From Grifola frondosa (Eukaryota > Basidiomycota > Agaricomycetes > Polyporales > Grifolaceae), in assembly GCA_001683735.1 (NCBI GenBank), contig LUGG01000013.1, positions 806,001-870,000 on the forward strand: DNA of 64,000 bases. Direction: 5' to 3'. The position numbers and the translations under genes were made by a program. This document shows positions 21,801 to 34,286 of the stretch, piece after piece (positions within the stretch are counted from its first letter, which is position 1; each line of letters opens with the position of its first letter). The notes beneath the pieces are model-generated. The model saw only the letters and a program-made list of their open reading frames with translations, ran no database searches and had not been told where the DNA came from.

Positions 21801-22611
21801 GAGAATGCGTCCTTACCTGCGGTCGGATCGGATGGATCGTGAAGTCGCGGTGAACAAGTGTCGCTAGAAGGAATGGAAATCGGTCCGTTCAATTCTGCCT
21901 CGCATCTGTTAGGGTTGATCCCTGGCACACATGAGTTCTCGCTGAAGACTGCTCCGCACGGGTATAAGCATGAGTTCCGAAAGAGCGAGAAGCAGCATAA
22001 ATAAGGTCAATGTTCAGTCTCTCGTCTACTGGGCGCAGGCACACGCGGTGTCACTCACGTACTCTGCTGTCGAGGTTACTCGACGAAAGTTGAAGTTCGG
22101 GCTCGTTGAGGCGCATGGGAAAGTGAGTCAATCACAACCGTGACGGTACTTGCCGTTTTCGGGTACGGGTGCACTATCGGCAATTTCCGATAGTAATACG
22201 CCCGAGTGAGGCTCTCATTTCTGCTGCTGCTTTCCAAATACCCAGGCCACCTCTCCGGATGGATTCTTCGATTTTATATGCTGTGAGTCAGCAAAGGAAA
22301 TTCGAATCATGCTTTTGTTCCGTTCTGGCTGACTTGATTCCACTGCCACATCTCACGACTTGTTCGTAGAACCTGTGCGACTTTGTTAAATAAATACGGG
22401 GATCGCTACGAATACGGTTATAAATTTATCACACGCAACGCGTATCGGGCGCGTATGAGACGTGTCAAAATCACGTGAACTTCTGAACTTCCTTGCCTCA
22501 AGGTTTCCAACACTCATTCATCTGGGGCCACCTCAGAGTCCAGGCTGGCGAGCCTAGCTAAACCATTCGTTAGCTAGGACTGCCAATTCTTGCGCCCATT
22601 TTCTTGTTACA
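21801..22611. other. Divergent intergenic region
   Basis: About 800 bases between the OB-fold gene (minus) and the next plus-strand gene. No domain-bearing frame, RNA or repeat seen; presumed to hold both promoters. Confidence 0.4.
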
Positions 22612-23999
22612 ATGTCGATGCCTCCTGAGTCTGACCCGACTGAGCCCAAGCCGCCCCATACAGCAATGCTCAGGGCGATAGCATCACCCACAGCTCAAGC
22701 AAAGCTTCAAGCAAGAACTTGCTGATAACCAGGTTCAAATCCAGGATCTTTCAAGTCTGTCTCCGCGAAATTGGAGACATCAAAGCAGATCGGAGAGAAT
22801 CATCCACTGTACAACGAATGGAACGAGTTGCGACAAGTCAGTCCCCGATGCCATCCTTCAAATATGTGAAGATTTGCTTACGAGATATTTGTTAGACGCA
22901 CCGCAAGTTATATCGTGATTCTCAACAGAATGCGGGATTGTGTTCGACTTTCTGAACAGTCAGTTGTTTGTTCTCCCTCGGTTTGTGTTGCGAAGATTCT
23001 ATGTCAGATGCCTCCATTCAGACTATGCGACGATCTGGTGCCTCTATCCAGATGGATATTTCTGTGGCACAGAAGAAATTTGCGATCGGCAAGTTCGTGG
23101 AGGTAGGTTGGAACTGAAAACACTGGCATCAATTTAAGTTTCCCAAAACAGGTCATCCCAGTCCACTCGCAGACTGCTAGGGATATTTCCGACCGTTTCC
23201 ATGAGCTTTACATGAAAGTTGAGGTATTCCCGTTGAAGGTGGCGAGCGCTCTGCGAACACGGGCTGAGCCATCTGGTATCTTCGAGTCGATCTGGACTGG
23301 ACTGAAGATGAGTATTAATATTAACAAACCATTCTGCGACATTGCTGAAATAAATTCCATACAGAGTGTGCATGTCCTATGGCAGGTGAGCTATTTCTCA
23401 TTGTTCCTCCCCGCTCTACTCAAGTCATCACAGCGCTCCGGAAGCTATTTGTACAAATTGTCACCTCTTTCGAAAAATATGCTGCAACGTTTAGAAACAA
23501 TTCGATTTTCTTGTGGTCAGTCGAGGTCTCTCGGCTAGAGCGTGACCTGGCTGACACCGCGACCAGCTGGCCTTCTTTCCGTTGATTTCTCATTCACTCG
23601 TCCCTGTGCGTGCTGCAATTTTGATCACTATATGGGAATACTCTAATGTACATTTAGATTGTCGCATGGTTCCGGAAATCCACGAAATGTCGCCTAGAGC
23701 TACCACGGCCGCAATAAAAGAAGAATGCAAGGATCTCAGCGAAAGGCTCTCCGGGTTCGAGGACGCCTGGCACCTTGTGCGACTTTCGGCAACGCTCTAC
23801 TCTCTAATCTTGCTATGGCCAAGAGCCTCGCCGTGAGTAATTTGCTAATTTGGCCGGCGTATTATGAACCAACGGACATTGTGGTTATCAGAGTGTCCCT
23901 GCCGCTTGTGACGCTCATCTGCGTTCAGCAGAAGCAGTGTACCTGCCTCTCGTAGAATGCCTGAGAGCATATGCCAGAGGACAACTGCCTGTTTTCTAA
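22612..23999 (+). CDS. Unidentified multi-exon protein, helical
   Basis: Not recognised. The start at 22612 gives MSMPPESDPTEPKPPHTAML. Several short exons can be read: SFKSVSAKLETSKQIGENHP ending before GTCAGT at about 22838; a segment ending VAQKKFAIGKFVE joined by a clean 48-base GTAGGT...CAG intron to VIPVHSQTARDISDRFHELY; ALRKLFVQIVTSFEKYAATF near 23435; ATTAAIKEECKDLSERLSGF near 23700; FGNALLSNLAMAKSLA then, after a 66-base intron, SVPAACDAHLRSAEAVYLPL to a stop at 23997-23999. The exons are amphipathic and helical with heptad-like spacing. Two joins (about 23388-23440 and near 23780) do not keep frame with obvious sites, so it may be partly decayed. No role proposed. Confidence 0.4.
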
Positions 24000-24914
24000 A
24001 GGCATGTCTTAGTTATTGTGTCGGATTCTCCTCTGATTGTCAGTGTCTGTGGCTTTTGTTCCTATCCTGTCGATGTTTTTTGTTCCTTCTAGTCGCGGTA
24101 TTCTCACCCAACTCCTGTATACCCTTCAATTACATCTGCATCTTGGACGTTGTTGTGGACGATGAATCTGCATGTTGAACCTTGTGACATGTCATTGAAT
24201 GTATGTGACAGCTGGGGGACCCACAATCGATCGATCATAGCCTCCATTGCTGTCTATTCGTACATCAACTCTGACTTGGTTTCGCATAGAACAATTCACT
24301 TTTTCCTTGCAAAATGCCCATGGACATGTAAATGTTCAGAATTCACCAGAAATGACATATGATATATTACGTTCAATCATGTGACTAACATAGTGTCACG
24401 TGATTTGGACGCGTGCGCTGCGCTTGGAAGTTGGCGCTCGCCGCTGAACAGCTCCTGTGCTTCTTCGAGGTCGTCTTGCGCTTTACAACGTCTTGCAACA
24501 GGTACCCGATATTTGACTGGCCAACTTTGTGATAAATTCTACCTTGGTTGCATACTGGCTGCTCCCGGCGTCTTTTGACTCGAATAGCCTCCGTGTCCGT
24601 TCTAGAGGCTCTTTCTACTTTCAACTTTCACTGTCTTACAAGCCATTCATCTTACCTGTGAGGCGGGGCAAGAGGGGAGACCGAGGTATAGTATATTCCC
24701 AGCTCTTCTTCTCATATCTCACGCCCAATGGTCCTTCGCGTATCCGCTTGTCCATCTATCCAATGATGTCTTTCTTCTATTGATCGTGCTGCTGTCATTT
24801 TACAAATGTCAGTCGCACTTTCATACGACGTCGTACGACGTCTCGACGCAACTTCTAACCATTTATGTGCAGAGTTGACCTCACAATATTGCGATCCCAC
24901 AGTTGAATATCATC
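24000..24914. other. Intergenic, nothing recognised
   Basis: Roughly 900 A/T-richer bases before the FUSC-like gene. Short open frames only. It presumably contains that gene's promoter. Confidence 0.4.
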
Positions 24915-27900
24915 ATGGCTTCTACGGGTAATGAGGAGACGTCTTCAACTCCTGCCATCAATATACCCTTAGACGCAGCTGTCTCCTGTACTGAACAGCC
25001 ATCGGATTTTGGTCGGTTCCCCAGACCAATTACTCGACCTTCCTCCCAGTCCCCTTTCACAACTCGAACAAAGTTTCACATCCGATTCATTCAATATCAC
25101 GCCAACAAATAGGCCTCGACTCGGTCGTAGCGTGTCGACATCAGCTCCCTCTTCAAGAAGACCGGACACGATTACTAGAGTTCACGATATCGCATCCAGT
25201 TTACTCCGACGCACCCATTATGAACGCACTCCAGAGCGCGAATGGAGCGTCTTTGGACAACTGATGGAAACGAGGACTACTTTAGGGCGCCGGAGACTCC
25301 CAGGCCACTGCGATTAAGGCAGGAAACGTCGCAGAGCACTGGAGGTATTACAGCGTCATATCTTGACCGCACACCGACCCCAAGTACATTTGATCCACGG
25401 GGGCACGATATTGTCCAGTCACCAACACAGAGAACATATGTGTTCAGTGAACCGACTACAGCTGATCACTCCGACGGAGATTCGAGTTACGATTCGGACG
25501 ATACTGAGAGTGGTGACAAGCGTACGTATCCGCCGTCGGATCAGCCATCACGATGGCCGTCGTTGCCCAGGTTTCCCACTTTGCCAACCGTTTACCGCAA
25601 TATCTTGAAGTGCTCCATTGCGTATTTTATTGGATCGCTCTTCACATTCTCGCCATACTTGTCTGGGTTCGTTGCCGACCTCACTAGCTATGGACCCGGG
25701 GAGCACACACCCTCTCCTACTGGCCATATGGTAGCGACTGTGTAAGTTATTTTGTCTATTTCAGTGGTACCATAATTGACGGTGGTTGTTCCGTATGTAG
25801 TGCAGTCTACTTTAATCCAGCGAAAACATTAGGCGGTATGGTCGAGGCCGACGTCTTTTGTTCTTTCGGTTTGTTGTATGCAACCTTCGTTGCTCTAAGC
25901 AGCATGGCCATGTACTGGTTCTTCGAGGTGCAGCCCGGATGGGAGTGGCTGGCTGACCTACTTGTTCTACTGTGGATCGGAGTCGGCATGTCATTCGTAG
26001 CCTGGATGAAAGTGTGGATGGCAAAACCGACGTTCAGCACAGGTAGCTTCACCCTATTGCTGCTATTTCGAGGGCTTAATGTTTATTTAATGCAGCATGT
26101 AGTATGACTGCCATCATAGTGTTCATCGTGTAAGTCAACCTGATATTGCACGACAGAGAGCTGCTCCTCATTAACGTATCCGCATGTGGTGAAGGAAGGT
26201 GGTTTCCAGACCCTTCTCCAGGTGGCCTTCATCGTGCTCATAGGCTCCTTAATCTCCAACGTCATTTGTTTACTCCTTTGGCCGCAGCATGCAACCAAAA
26301 ACTGCAGAACAATATGATTCAGACACTGAACTCGTTTTCGACGCTTCTCAGTACCCTCTCAGAGATGTTTCTCCTTGAGGAGCCGGTGCACCGCTCCAAT
26401 GAGAAGCTGCAGCGGGCGGTCGAGAGCCATCAGGCAAGCTTCACGAGTCTAAAGAAGAGCCTCATGGAGGCACAATCCGACGCATGTTTGGCGGACCTAG
26501 CAAAACAGGTGGCTCTGGGAGAGTATATGCGAGCAAGTTCAAGCCAGCATACGAGACGCGATCGATAGTCTCACCAGGCTTGGCCAGCATCTTAATGGGC
26601 TGCGGAGTGGTATTAGCTTGCAGAATGAACTAATCAGCGCCCACAGAGAGGGAAAACTCGTCCTAAAGAGCCGGTCGATGAAAGGGATGAGTGATGTACA
26701 TTCTCAGGACATCCCGAGTGGAAATGGGAAGGGGAAGATGATGGACCATGGCGGGAGGACTGTGTCTAGCGATGATGAGGACACTGCCATGCTTCAGACT
26801 GCTTCTGCTATGTTTGGAGACCTGATGGATGATCTGGGCCCCCCTTTGAAGGCTCTTTCGGTAACATGCTACTGTTCCCAAACCGAGTTGGGATACACTG
26901 ATGAAGACTCCAGGCGACCTGCACAACAAGCTTGAAGCGGCTTCGAGAGGCTTTTGCGCAGCCTCGGAGCGACTATAATAAGACCACGATGCAAGCCGCG
27001 GATTTCCAGAGTTTAGCTGAAGGGATCGAGCGCGCACTGTTCACGTTTGAAAGCACATCAAATCACGCTGTCATAAGACTCTATCGCAGCGGGAATGCCT
27101 CAGGCTCTCAGTCCAGGGCTTCGTTCACATCGCTAGCGGAAGACAACCAGATGCTAACTGGGGATGAAAGCGAGAACGTATTTTTGGTGTATTTGTGAGT
27201 GAATCTCATAGATCTCAGAAGTGAGAAGGCATTGTAATCTATATATGCTATCAGTTTCATATTCACCCTGCAAGAATTTGCGAAAGAACTTATTTCACTC
27301 GTGGATGCTATGGGTCGGATTTGTGGTATTGAGCGAGCCAACGCACGACATAGAGGATGGCGCGAGCGAATGAAGAGAGCGATTAAGAGTATCCGTTCAA
27401 AACTTACTCGGGGTGGGAAGAAGTCCGAGACACGAAGGAAGGGGCTAAGGGAAAGCCTATGTAAGTGTCTTGCCACGCGAGCATTATGCCGTTCCTCACT
27501 TTTCTTCAGCCGTCTATTTCGTTCCACGGCCCCTCACAAGGCAGTTTCTTTCCCAAAAATAAAACCTCATGCGCCGAACACTATTCAGACCCCGGCACGG
27601 TCAAACTTGACTTTCATCGGGAGAGTTAAACAGTCTCTGTGGGCCCTGGGTGCACGGCTGAAGGAGAACGATCTTCAGTACGCTATTAAAGCAGGCATGG
27701 CGCTCGCCATACTTGCTTCGCCTGCATTTTTCGACTCTACACGGCCGATCTTCACAGAGTACCGAGGGGAATGGGCTCTAATATCTGTCTGTATAATTGC
27801 ACCCGGTCATCGCACAATCTAACTCATCATATTGCGACAGTTCTTTGTTGTCATCTCTCCCACAGTTGGAGCTGTAGGTTCCTCCGTCGGAATCCATTCA

Positions 27901-29404
27901 AGCTTTACAACTGACTTTACACCCAGACGAACTTCCTCGGTGTTCATCGGGTTCTCGGTACCTTGTAAGAGCTCGGTTTTCTTTAGGTTGTGCCTTATTC
28001 ATATATCACCATTAGGTTGGGTGCCGCAACAGCTGCTGCGGTCTGGACTGCGTTTCCTGAGAATCCCTACGCCTTATCTGCGTTTGGCTTCTCTCTACTC
28101 AATGCCGTGTTTCTATTATATTGTGGCGAAACCGCAGTACGCAACATCGGCCCGGTTTGTGCTACTGACCTATAATCTCACCTGCCTCTATTGGTGCGCA
28201 TTTGTCACATTCTAGGAACTCACAGTGTTCGTACTGATGATATCCTGTATCTATGTAGCTACAATTTGAGGCAAAAGGATATAGCCGTGGTAGAGGTGGC
28301 AATCCATCGAGCGGTCGCAGTGACGGTCGGAGTTGTATGGGCCGGGATCGTATCGCGTTTCTGGTGGCCCACGGAAGCTCGACGTGAACTGAGCAAGGCT
28401 CTCGGCGAGTAAGTCTGTTTCCATTTGCACTCGATACTCGTTCCATTGACTGTCTGTCAAGTTTCTGTCTGAACATGGGATGGCTCTATACGCGCTTGGT
28501 TGCTTTCAACTCATTCGCCGATGCCGGAGATAATTTGGGTGTTCGGGATGAAGACCATACGCCTACAGAAATGACGACGTTGCTATCTGGCTCTCCAAGC
28601 GAAGAAATGACACAATCCATCCAAGAATTTATGGCCATGTAAGTGCTGAATAATGAACTCCTTCTCATGTAACAGCTAATGCACGTGCTGCAGGGAGTTA
28701 CATTTACAGATCAAGCTCATTGAACTACAAGGCCTACTCGCTCAGACCTCACGTGAACCACGCCTCAAGGGTCCCTTTCCGGTCGCCCTGTATCGGACGA
28801 TTTTGACGAGCTTGCAGACGATCTTAGATAGACTGCATAGTATGAGATGTGTGACATCTCGCGAGGAGTGGTATGTAATCTTATTTCTCTTGGTACACTT
28901 GCGTAACCAACTCCTGACATAGGCATACGGTATATTTTTGAAACATTCTCTCAAGTACGTAAGATCCCTGACCGCCATCTTGCAGACTGTCCGCCGCGAC
29001 TTTATCCTTCCGGTGAACAAGGAGAGGCGTGAAATGGTCGGAAACGTGATCCTTTACTTTTCCACGCTGGCGGCGGCTTTTCGGTTGAAGTCACCTCTCC
29101 CCCGTATCTACCTCCCGCAGAACAATCACGACAGCGTTTGGTAAGCCTGCACTCTCCAAGTTAGCGCTCGGTGTGAATGATCAGTGCCCAACAGGTCCTC
29201 GCCATCAGGAAGCTGGATGTAGTGAGGAATCGTGACGTGAAGGGATCAAGGCATTTGCTCTTCTTCGCATATGCTCTCACGATGAGAGCAGTCATCTCAG
29301 AACTCGACCAGCTTGGTCGCACTTTGCAGGACGCGTTCGGGGTCATCGGACAGTCAAGAGAAGAATTCGAAGCACTGTTTGGCGATGCTCAGAACGCTGT
29401 CTGA
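24915..29404 (+). CDS. FUSC / aromatic-acid-exporter-like membrane protein
   Basis: Large polytopic membrane protein of the fungal FUSC-like (ArAE, 'brefeldin-sensitivity' related) group, presumed exporter or ion transporter in the plasma membrane or an organelle. The start at 24915 gives MASTGNEETSSTPAINIPLD, followed by a Ser/Asp-rich cytoplasmic N-terminus. First membrane block at about 25600-26290 (NILKCSIAYFIGSLFTFSPY; ADLLVLLWIGVGMSFVAWMK; LLQVAFIVLIGSLISNVICL). A long soluble helical region follows (LNSFSTLLSTLSEMFLLEEP; SIRDAIDSLTRLGQHLNGLR). Second membrane block, typical of FUSC repeats, at about 27680-28380 (YAIKAGMALAILASPAFFDS; ALISFFVVISPTVGA; LGAATAAAVWTAFPENPYAL; VAVTVGVVWAGIVSRFWWP). 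The C-terminal soluble domain ends near SREEFEALFGDAQNAV with stop 29402-29404. At least twelve short introns are needed; several splice sites are approximate. Length above 1,000 residues suits the family. Confidence 0.85.
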
Positions 29405-29671
29405 ACTTCCATTCTTTTTTTTGCGTTGACAATTCATCAGCACGTTGGAACAGCTTACGAAGAGCTTACTAATTAATATTGTCTGTGTGTAAGTCACCAA
29501 TCGAAATTATTATAGCAGCAGCTTTTCTTTTGCTTGACAAATACGTTTCGATATAAACACTTATCTGCATCAAAAGTTAACCCTGTAAATTCGTTGTTCC
29601 GTATTTGGCACAGTTGTGTTCTTTGAACAACGCCACAACTACAGCAGCTCAAGCTGCTTCAATCGCTCGCC
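29405..29671. other. Short intergenic region before API5
   Basis: The 3' flank of the FUSC-like gene and the promoter of API5, both in about 270 A/T-rich bases. No other signal. Confidence 0.4.
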
Positions 29672-32334
29672 ATGAGTCTAGCGGAGCAAGAGAAGGAGAT
29701 CAAAGAACAGCTCCGACGAGCAGAGCGCACTCCGAACAGGACTTCAGCATCCGTGAGTTGTTATCATGACACGCTCGGCATGAGCTCACCTTTTCTCCAG
29801 CGGCGAGAGACCCTGAAACGACTTATTGATCTCGCTCACTCGCCACATCCCTCACTTAAGATAATCGCCGCGAACAACCTCAAGTTCTTCATTAAGGACT
29901 TCCCAGACCTCGAGGATGACGCCATAAATGCTGTGTACGATTTATGTGAAGATCAGGTCTCCCAGGTATGTGTCTCATTGGCTTATATGACATGAACATG
30001 CCTCACTCTTTGCTGTCTAGGTTCGTATCATGGGATATGCTGCCATCGTTGATGTATCCAAGGAACAACAGAAGTGGGTGAAGAGGAATGCTGATGTGTT
30101 GGTTCAACTGCTTCAAAGTGGTGAGTTCACTTCATATACCCCCTGCTTGTCTTTATTCTGCCACCGCCTCGTGCATGAGAACTCGGGTGGCGGGAACAGG
30201 TTCGAAGAAACTGGATCACGAGTTGGTGCCTGCTGTCGCATATCTACGCCACGGTGTTACTTCTTACTTTTTCACATCGAGCTCGAGCCTTGCCATCGAT
30301 TCTTGGACGTTGCAGGAGACCACCATATGCTATTGGCATCGTTATTGATGCATCTCCTGTTCATTCAGGGAGCTGCGTCAACCGCTGTTGCTGAGCGGTT
30401 GTATCCGAACGTGATGCTAACAATTCCTTTGTACAGATGAGCCAGAAGAAGTAGTCGTTGTGAAAAAGTCACTCACAACACATCTTGATATGGACCCCGC
30501 TGTTACATTGGGTGTGCTATGCGACCAGATAGTGCCACCTGACGAGCCGATGGACGAAGAGGAGCAGGCGATCCGTGACAGACTGCGTTCGCTTGTGTTT
30601 GCGTATGTCACGGGCGAGGCGAAGCGGGCAATCGTTGAGCGCCACACCAGTGTTCCTGGGAGCCCGGCTGAGGAAGTGCTTGTCAGTGGCTTATTCAAGG
30701 TGCGTGCCTCCAAGTTATCCGCAACTTGGGATATGCTGACACATTACAGGCTATCACAAAGTTACCGCCCACAGACATCGACATTATCGTCAAGGACATA
30801 TTGGTGTCATTACCAACGTTCAAGCCCAATTCTTCTCGAGGGAGAGCATTACTGGATGTGGTGCTTGGTCAGGCGAGATCATCCCTGAAGATTGATCTCC
30901 CTGCAGGGAGCGAACATTCATCGCTCGATAGAACACGTTATTATCTTGAGCTGGCGTCGTTCATTGCCGTAGCTCGTCGTCTTGCGCACCCCTCACACCT
31001 GCTCCGTTTCTACTACACTTCCCTGACACCGAAACTCCTCCTTGTAAGACTGACGGAGGACGCGCAGATGTTTGTTATATCTAGGGTCGCCGAGACATTT
31101 GCTGCATGCGAAGAGTTAAACGCAACCGCGCAAGGTGCCACCTCTACCGATGACGCATTGCTCCGAAAGCAGTTCCCCGACGTGTGCACTATACTGTTGC
31201 AGGTAGGCTGCCCGCGTCTGAGCTTGATTCCGCGCTCGAGCCGTTTCTGACTTAGTTCCGTTAGTTTTTCTCCGCTACGAAAAGTGCCGACATACGACCA
31301 TGGAACGCATGCCGGACACTCCTTCAAGCATGCGTTCGGGTGAGTATCTTAGTAGTTCGCTATAAATTACGACTGGGTTGATCCATCCTATAATAGCGCA
31401 AACAAGAAGCGAATTGGACAGTGCCGTCCCATTTGGCCGCCACACTGCGCAATATCGAGAAGCTTGCGATCGCCGCAGGACCACAAGAACAAGGAGAAGA
31501 AAAGGCGCAAGCCACTGGAAGAGTAGCTGGCACAGAAGATGTGCAAAGCCTGATTAGGGTTCGCAATGGACCGTCTCTCGTTCTCGCCGTCTGTATCCAA
31601 CAATCCTCTCTTCTCTGTTTGAGCAGTCACTCCTTGAACCCGTCAAGCCACGTCCGCCGATTCCACCGGCCCCGTCAACGCCCACTACTGACGTTACGAA
31701 AGGTATGAGCAGCTCCGGTAACGCAGGCAAGAACGACAGGCGTATCATGAATGTCAACAAGCGCAAGCTCGACGACCGCCCCCTATCGCTTCCCCCACGC
31801 CCTCAGACAGTGGTCACCGGAGGCGCGTCCACCCCGATCGCACCCCGCGCGGACCGCCAGCGCCCGCCACGCATGCGCGAGCGTGCGGCTACGGCCTCGA
31901 CATCAAATGGCCATCAGCCTTCCGCGGAGGACCAGCCGCGTGCCCCGAAGCGTGCGAAGAAGGGTGGCGGGGGGCCAGCCGACGAAAGCAAACCGGTCCC
32001 TTCGCTGCTGAGCCGTCTGCAAGGCCCGCCATCGCCTGCAAGTGGGAGCCGCAGTACACGCCTTTCTACGGAACGGGACTCGGGACCTATAAGGCATCGC
32101 ACAGAATCCAGCTCGGTACTACCGACAAAACGAACTCTCACGGAGTCGCCAGATCCGGACAGGGACCCAGTCGGCGGATACAGCATAAGAGGCGCGGCGA
32201 GGGCTGCTCATCGTGCGTCGCCATCGGGCGAGCATCAGCTGAAAGCATCATCGTTGTTGGATAGGATGCAGGGTGGCGATGATGGAGATGCAAATGGACG
32301 CAATAAGAGACGGAAAAGGACTACTAGACCTTAA
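29672..32334 (+). CDS. API5: API5-like HEAT/ARM-repeat protein
   Basis: Homologue of apoptosis inhibitor 5 (AAC-11), a nuclear helical-repeat scaffold linked in animals to survival signalling and mRNA export; its fungal role is less clear. The start at 29672 gives MSLAEQEKEIKEQLRRAERT. After a short intron the repeat region follows: RRETLKRLIDLAHSPHPSLK, AANNLKFFIKDFPDLEDDAI and NAVYDLCEDQ, all strong API5 features, then VRIMGYAAIVDVSKEQQKWV and AITKLPPTDIDIIVKDILVS. Exons run to about 31550. The C-terminal part, from 31630, is disordered, basic and Pro/Ser-rich with nuclear-localisation-like clusters (NVNKRKLDDR, RAPKRAKK, NGRNKRRKRTTRP at the end). Introns near 29752-29800, 29967-30020, 30120-30436, 30700-30750, 31204-31265, 31339-31397 and 31560-31625 keep frame. 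Stop at 32332-32334. All exons seem intact. Confidence 0.9.
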
Positions 32335-33000
32335 CTAGGAAGGAGGTCTATGAGGAGCGTGCCCGTGGGGATTTGTATGGTACGTGAGCAGATGATATAT
32401 ACCTGGCACTATCTGTGTGATTTGGATGTACCGGAGATATCTTAGCGCCAGAGTTGTTTCGCATCGTTATTCCCTGGTTCGAAGGTGACTGTGCTCGAAA
32501 CTCTCGCCTTCGGATGAGGTGCGATCATCAGTGTTGTCTCTGCTAATGCCAACACTATTCATGTGTCGTACCGGGTATCGATGTTGCAACTCTGGCTATT
32601 TCATAGGCTGGTGAGTGTCAATATGTGTATCTCACGTCAAGTTTTCAATGTGTTTAGGATTTTCCTGCTTCCGTTTAACAAGTAGTGTCATTCTATAAGT
32701 AATGGTGATATTCGCCTGGCATACCCTACCAACGTCCCACGCCGAGATTCACACTCATAACACCATCGAAACCCCAAGACCTACCAGTCAGGAGTATTAA
32801 ATCCACAGATCCTGCTTCTGGAGCTCGGTCCATAGTACCACAGAACAGAATTATACTATTCATGTGCATCCCTCTGGATCTCAGTGCGTATGTACATTCC
32901 CATTGATTGCTATCAGAAGTCCAGACTCATTTCTACACTACACGTTCTTTCAGGCGGTGAGTTTTGTTTGACCATAGTACATCCCTCTCACTACTAACAG
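32335..33000. other. 3' flank of API5, intergenic
   Basis: About 670 bases. No conserved frame; possibly the lost 5' part of the pseudogene that begins near 33000, but I cannot recognise its first exons. Confidence 0.35.
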
Positions 33001-33808
33001 GTCCTGTGGAGTATTCTCGAGTCTCCGAGCATATGCTCTGTCTGGTTGCTAATGATCAATAACTCTACTATTGATATTTGTCCTATTGATGGTGCAAATT
33101 GGTATTGACATGGTGCATGCTGTCCTCAATCGATCTTGACGTGGAGTTGATGTGGCGCATGCGCTTGTAGTTTCAGGACGTACGACAAGTACCATTCGAA
33201 GAAGTACCAATATTCGAGGCACCACTTCCCATTAATTGTATATCTGTCTTTTCGATCTCGCCGGAGCTGGAACGCATGTCAGTAAAAATTGTTCCTGTCA
33301 CTGTACACGGTTCACTCAACTGAAGTACCACATAGATGTATGTGCTACTAATATGTCAAGCGCACTGCTCACGCAACATATGTAGTGATATATTTAGGAC
33401 GCTCGACCGCGATTATCGCGGACGTACTCGTTCTGAAGGTGACCATACAGCAGACTTACCGGACCAGGCAGATCGCCAAGGAGGCTAATATCCGGATTCA
33501 TTCAATTCATTAATCTTGCGAGATGGTTAGTTTTCTTTTTCGTACTTGATGTCTACACAAACTAACGGTGTTAACTATACTCCGTGTGCATTGCCAAACA
33601 TTATTTGCAGATCGTCGTCGCTGACCATAGTAAAACCCTTCGCACAACTTTATTAGCTTTGAACACTGTAGATATCATATCAACAGCTGGGGAGGAGATT
33701 CGGTACGTGCGTTCATCGCCATCTCATCCATTTCCTACTTATAGGGCCCCACAGCAGAGAGCGTCTTGTGGGTCGATAAGCCCTATTGAAGAGGAGTGTG
33801 CGCTATGA
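33001..33808 (+). pseudogene. Decayed DUF6533-type membrane-protein gene
   Basis: Pieces of a basidiomycete multi-helix membrane protein are readable in the correct order. After a CAG acceptor at 32998-33000, GVFSSLRAYALSG (about 33009) matches the 'FSxLRxYALSG' helix end; the frame then hits two consecutive stops but goes on as ITLLLIFVLLMVQIGIDMVH. Next, VPIFEAPLPINCISVFSISP from 33203 ends before a GTCAGT donor and has the conserved loop Cys. A third exon after the acceptor at 33395-33397 reads GRSTAIIADVLVLKVTIQQT and YRTRQIAKEANI, then slips by one base into SFNSLILRDG. A fourth fragment, TTLLALNTVDIISTAG (about 33640-33690), fits the following helix. Two in-frame stops plus a frameshift and no clear start indicate a pseudogene. 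Confidence 0.55.
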
Positions 33809-34286
33809 ATCGGTGCTCCACGATAAACATCAGCTGTTTGATGCTCGCTGAGTAGGCAAGGCCATGGTCGAAATTCAAGTATGTACTTTCTACTAGCAGA
33901 ACCACTCGTCTTTAATTTTGTGAGCTATCTTCTTTCATGCTCGAACACTTCTGAGCCCTATCATCAAACACTGTTCATATCATAACACCCTCACTGGCAA
34001 TTATCCTTGCTCACGAAGCTTCTCTCTGACACGGATACAAGTCGAATGTAGCATGTTTATGATGTTTTGATGGCACATTGGGTGGTATTTTTGGTAATTA
34101 CTTCGTCGCGACTCGCCACTTCAATATAGACGCGCAGAGGCCGCGCACGTGACCGCGTAAGCGCCTCAACGGAAATGCGTTCGCCGTTTGACCTTCAACG
34201 TTGAGCCACCTCCTACTTGGCACATCATTCGCAAAAACGCGTCCATTACGCTTGCTTAACGAGGGGACGAGCTTACTCTCAATAAT
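33809..34286. other. Upstream region of the FunK1 gene
   Basis: About 480 bases with no coding signal; presumed promoter of the kinase gene. GC content rises after 34120. Confidence 0.4.
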
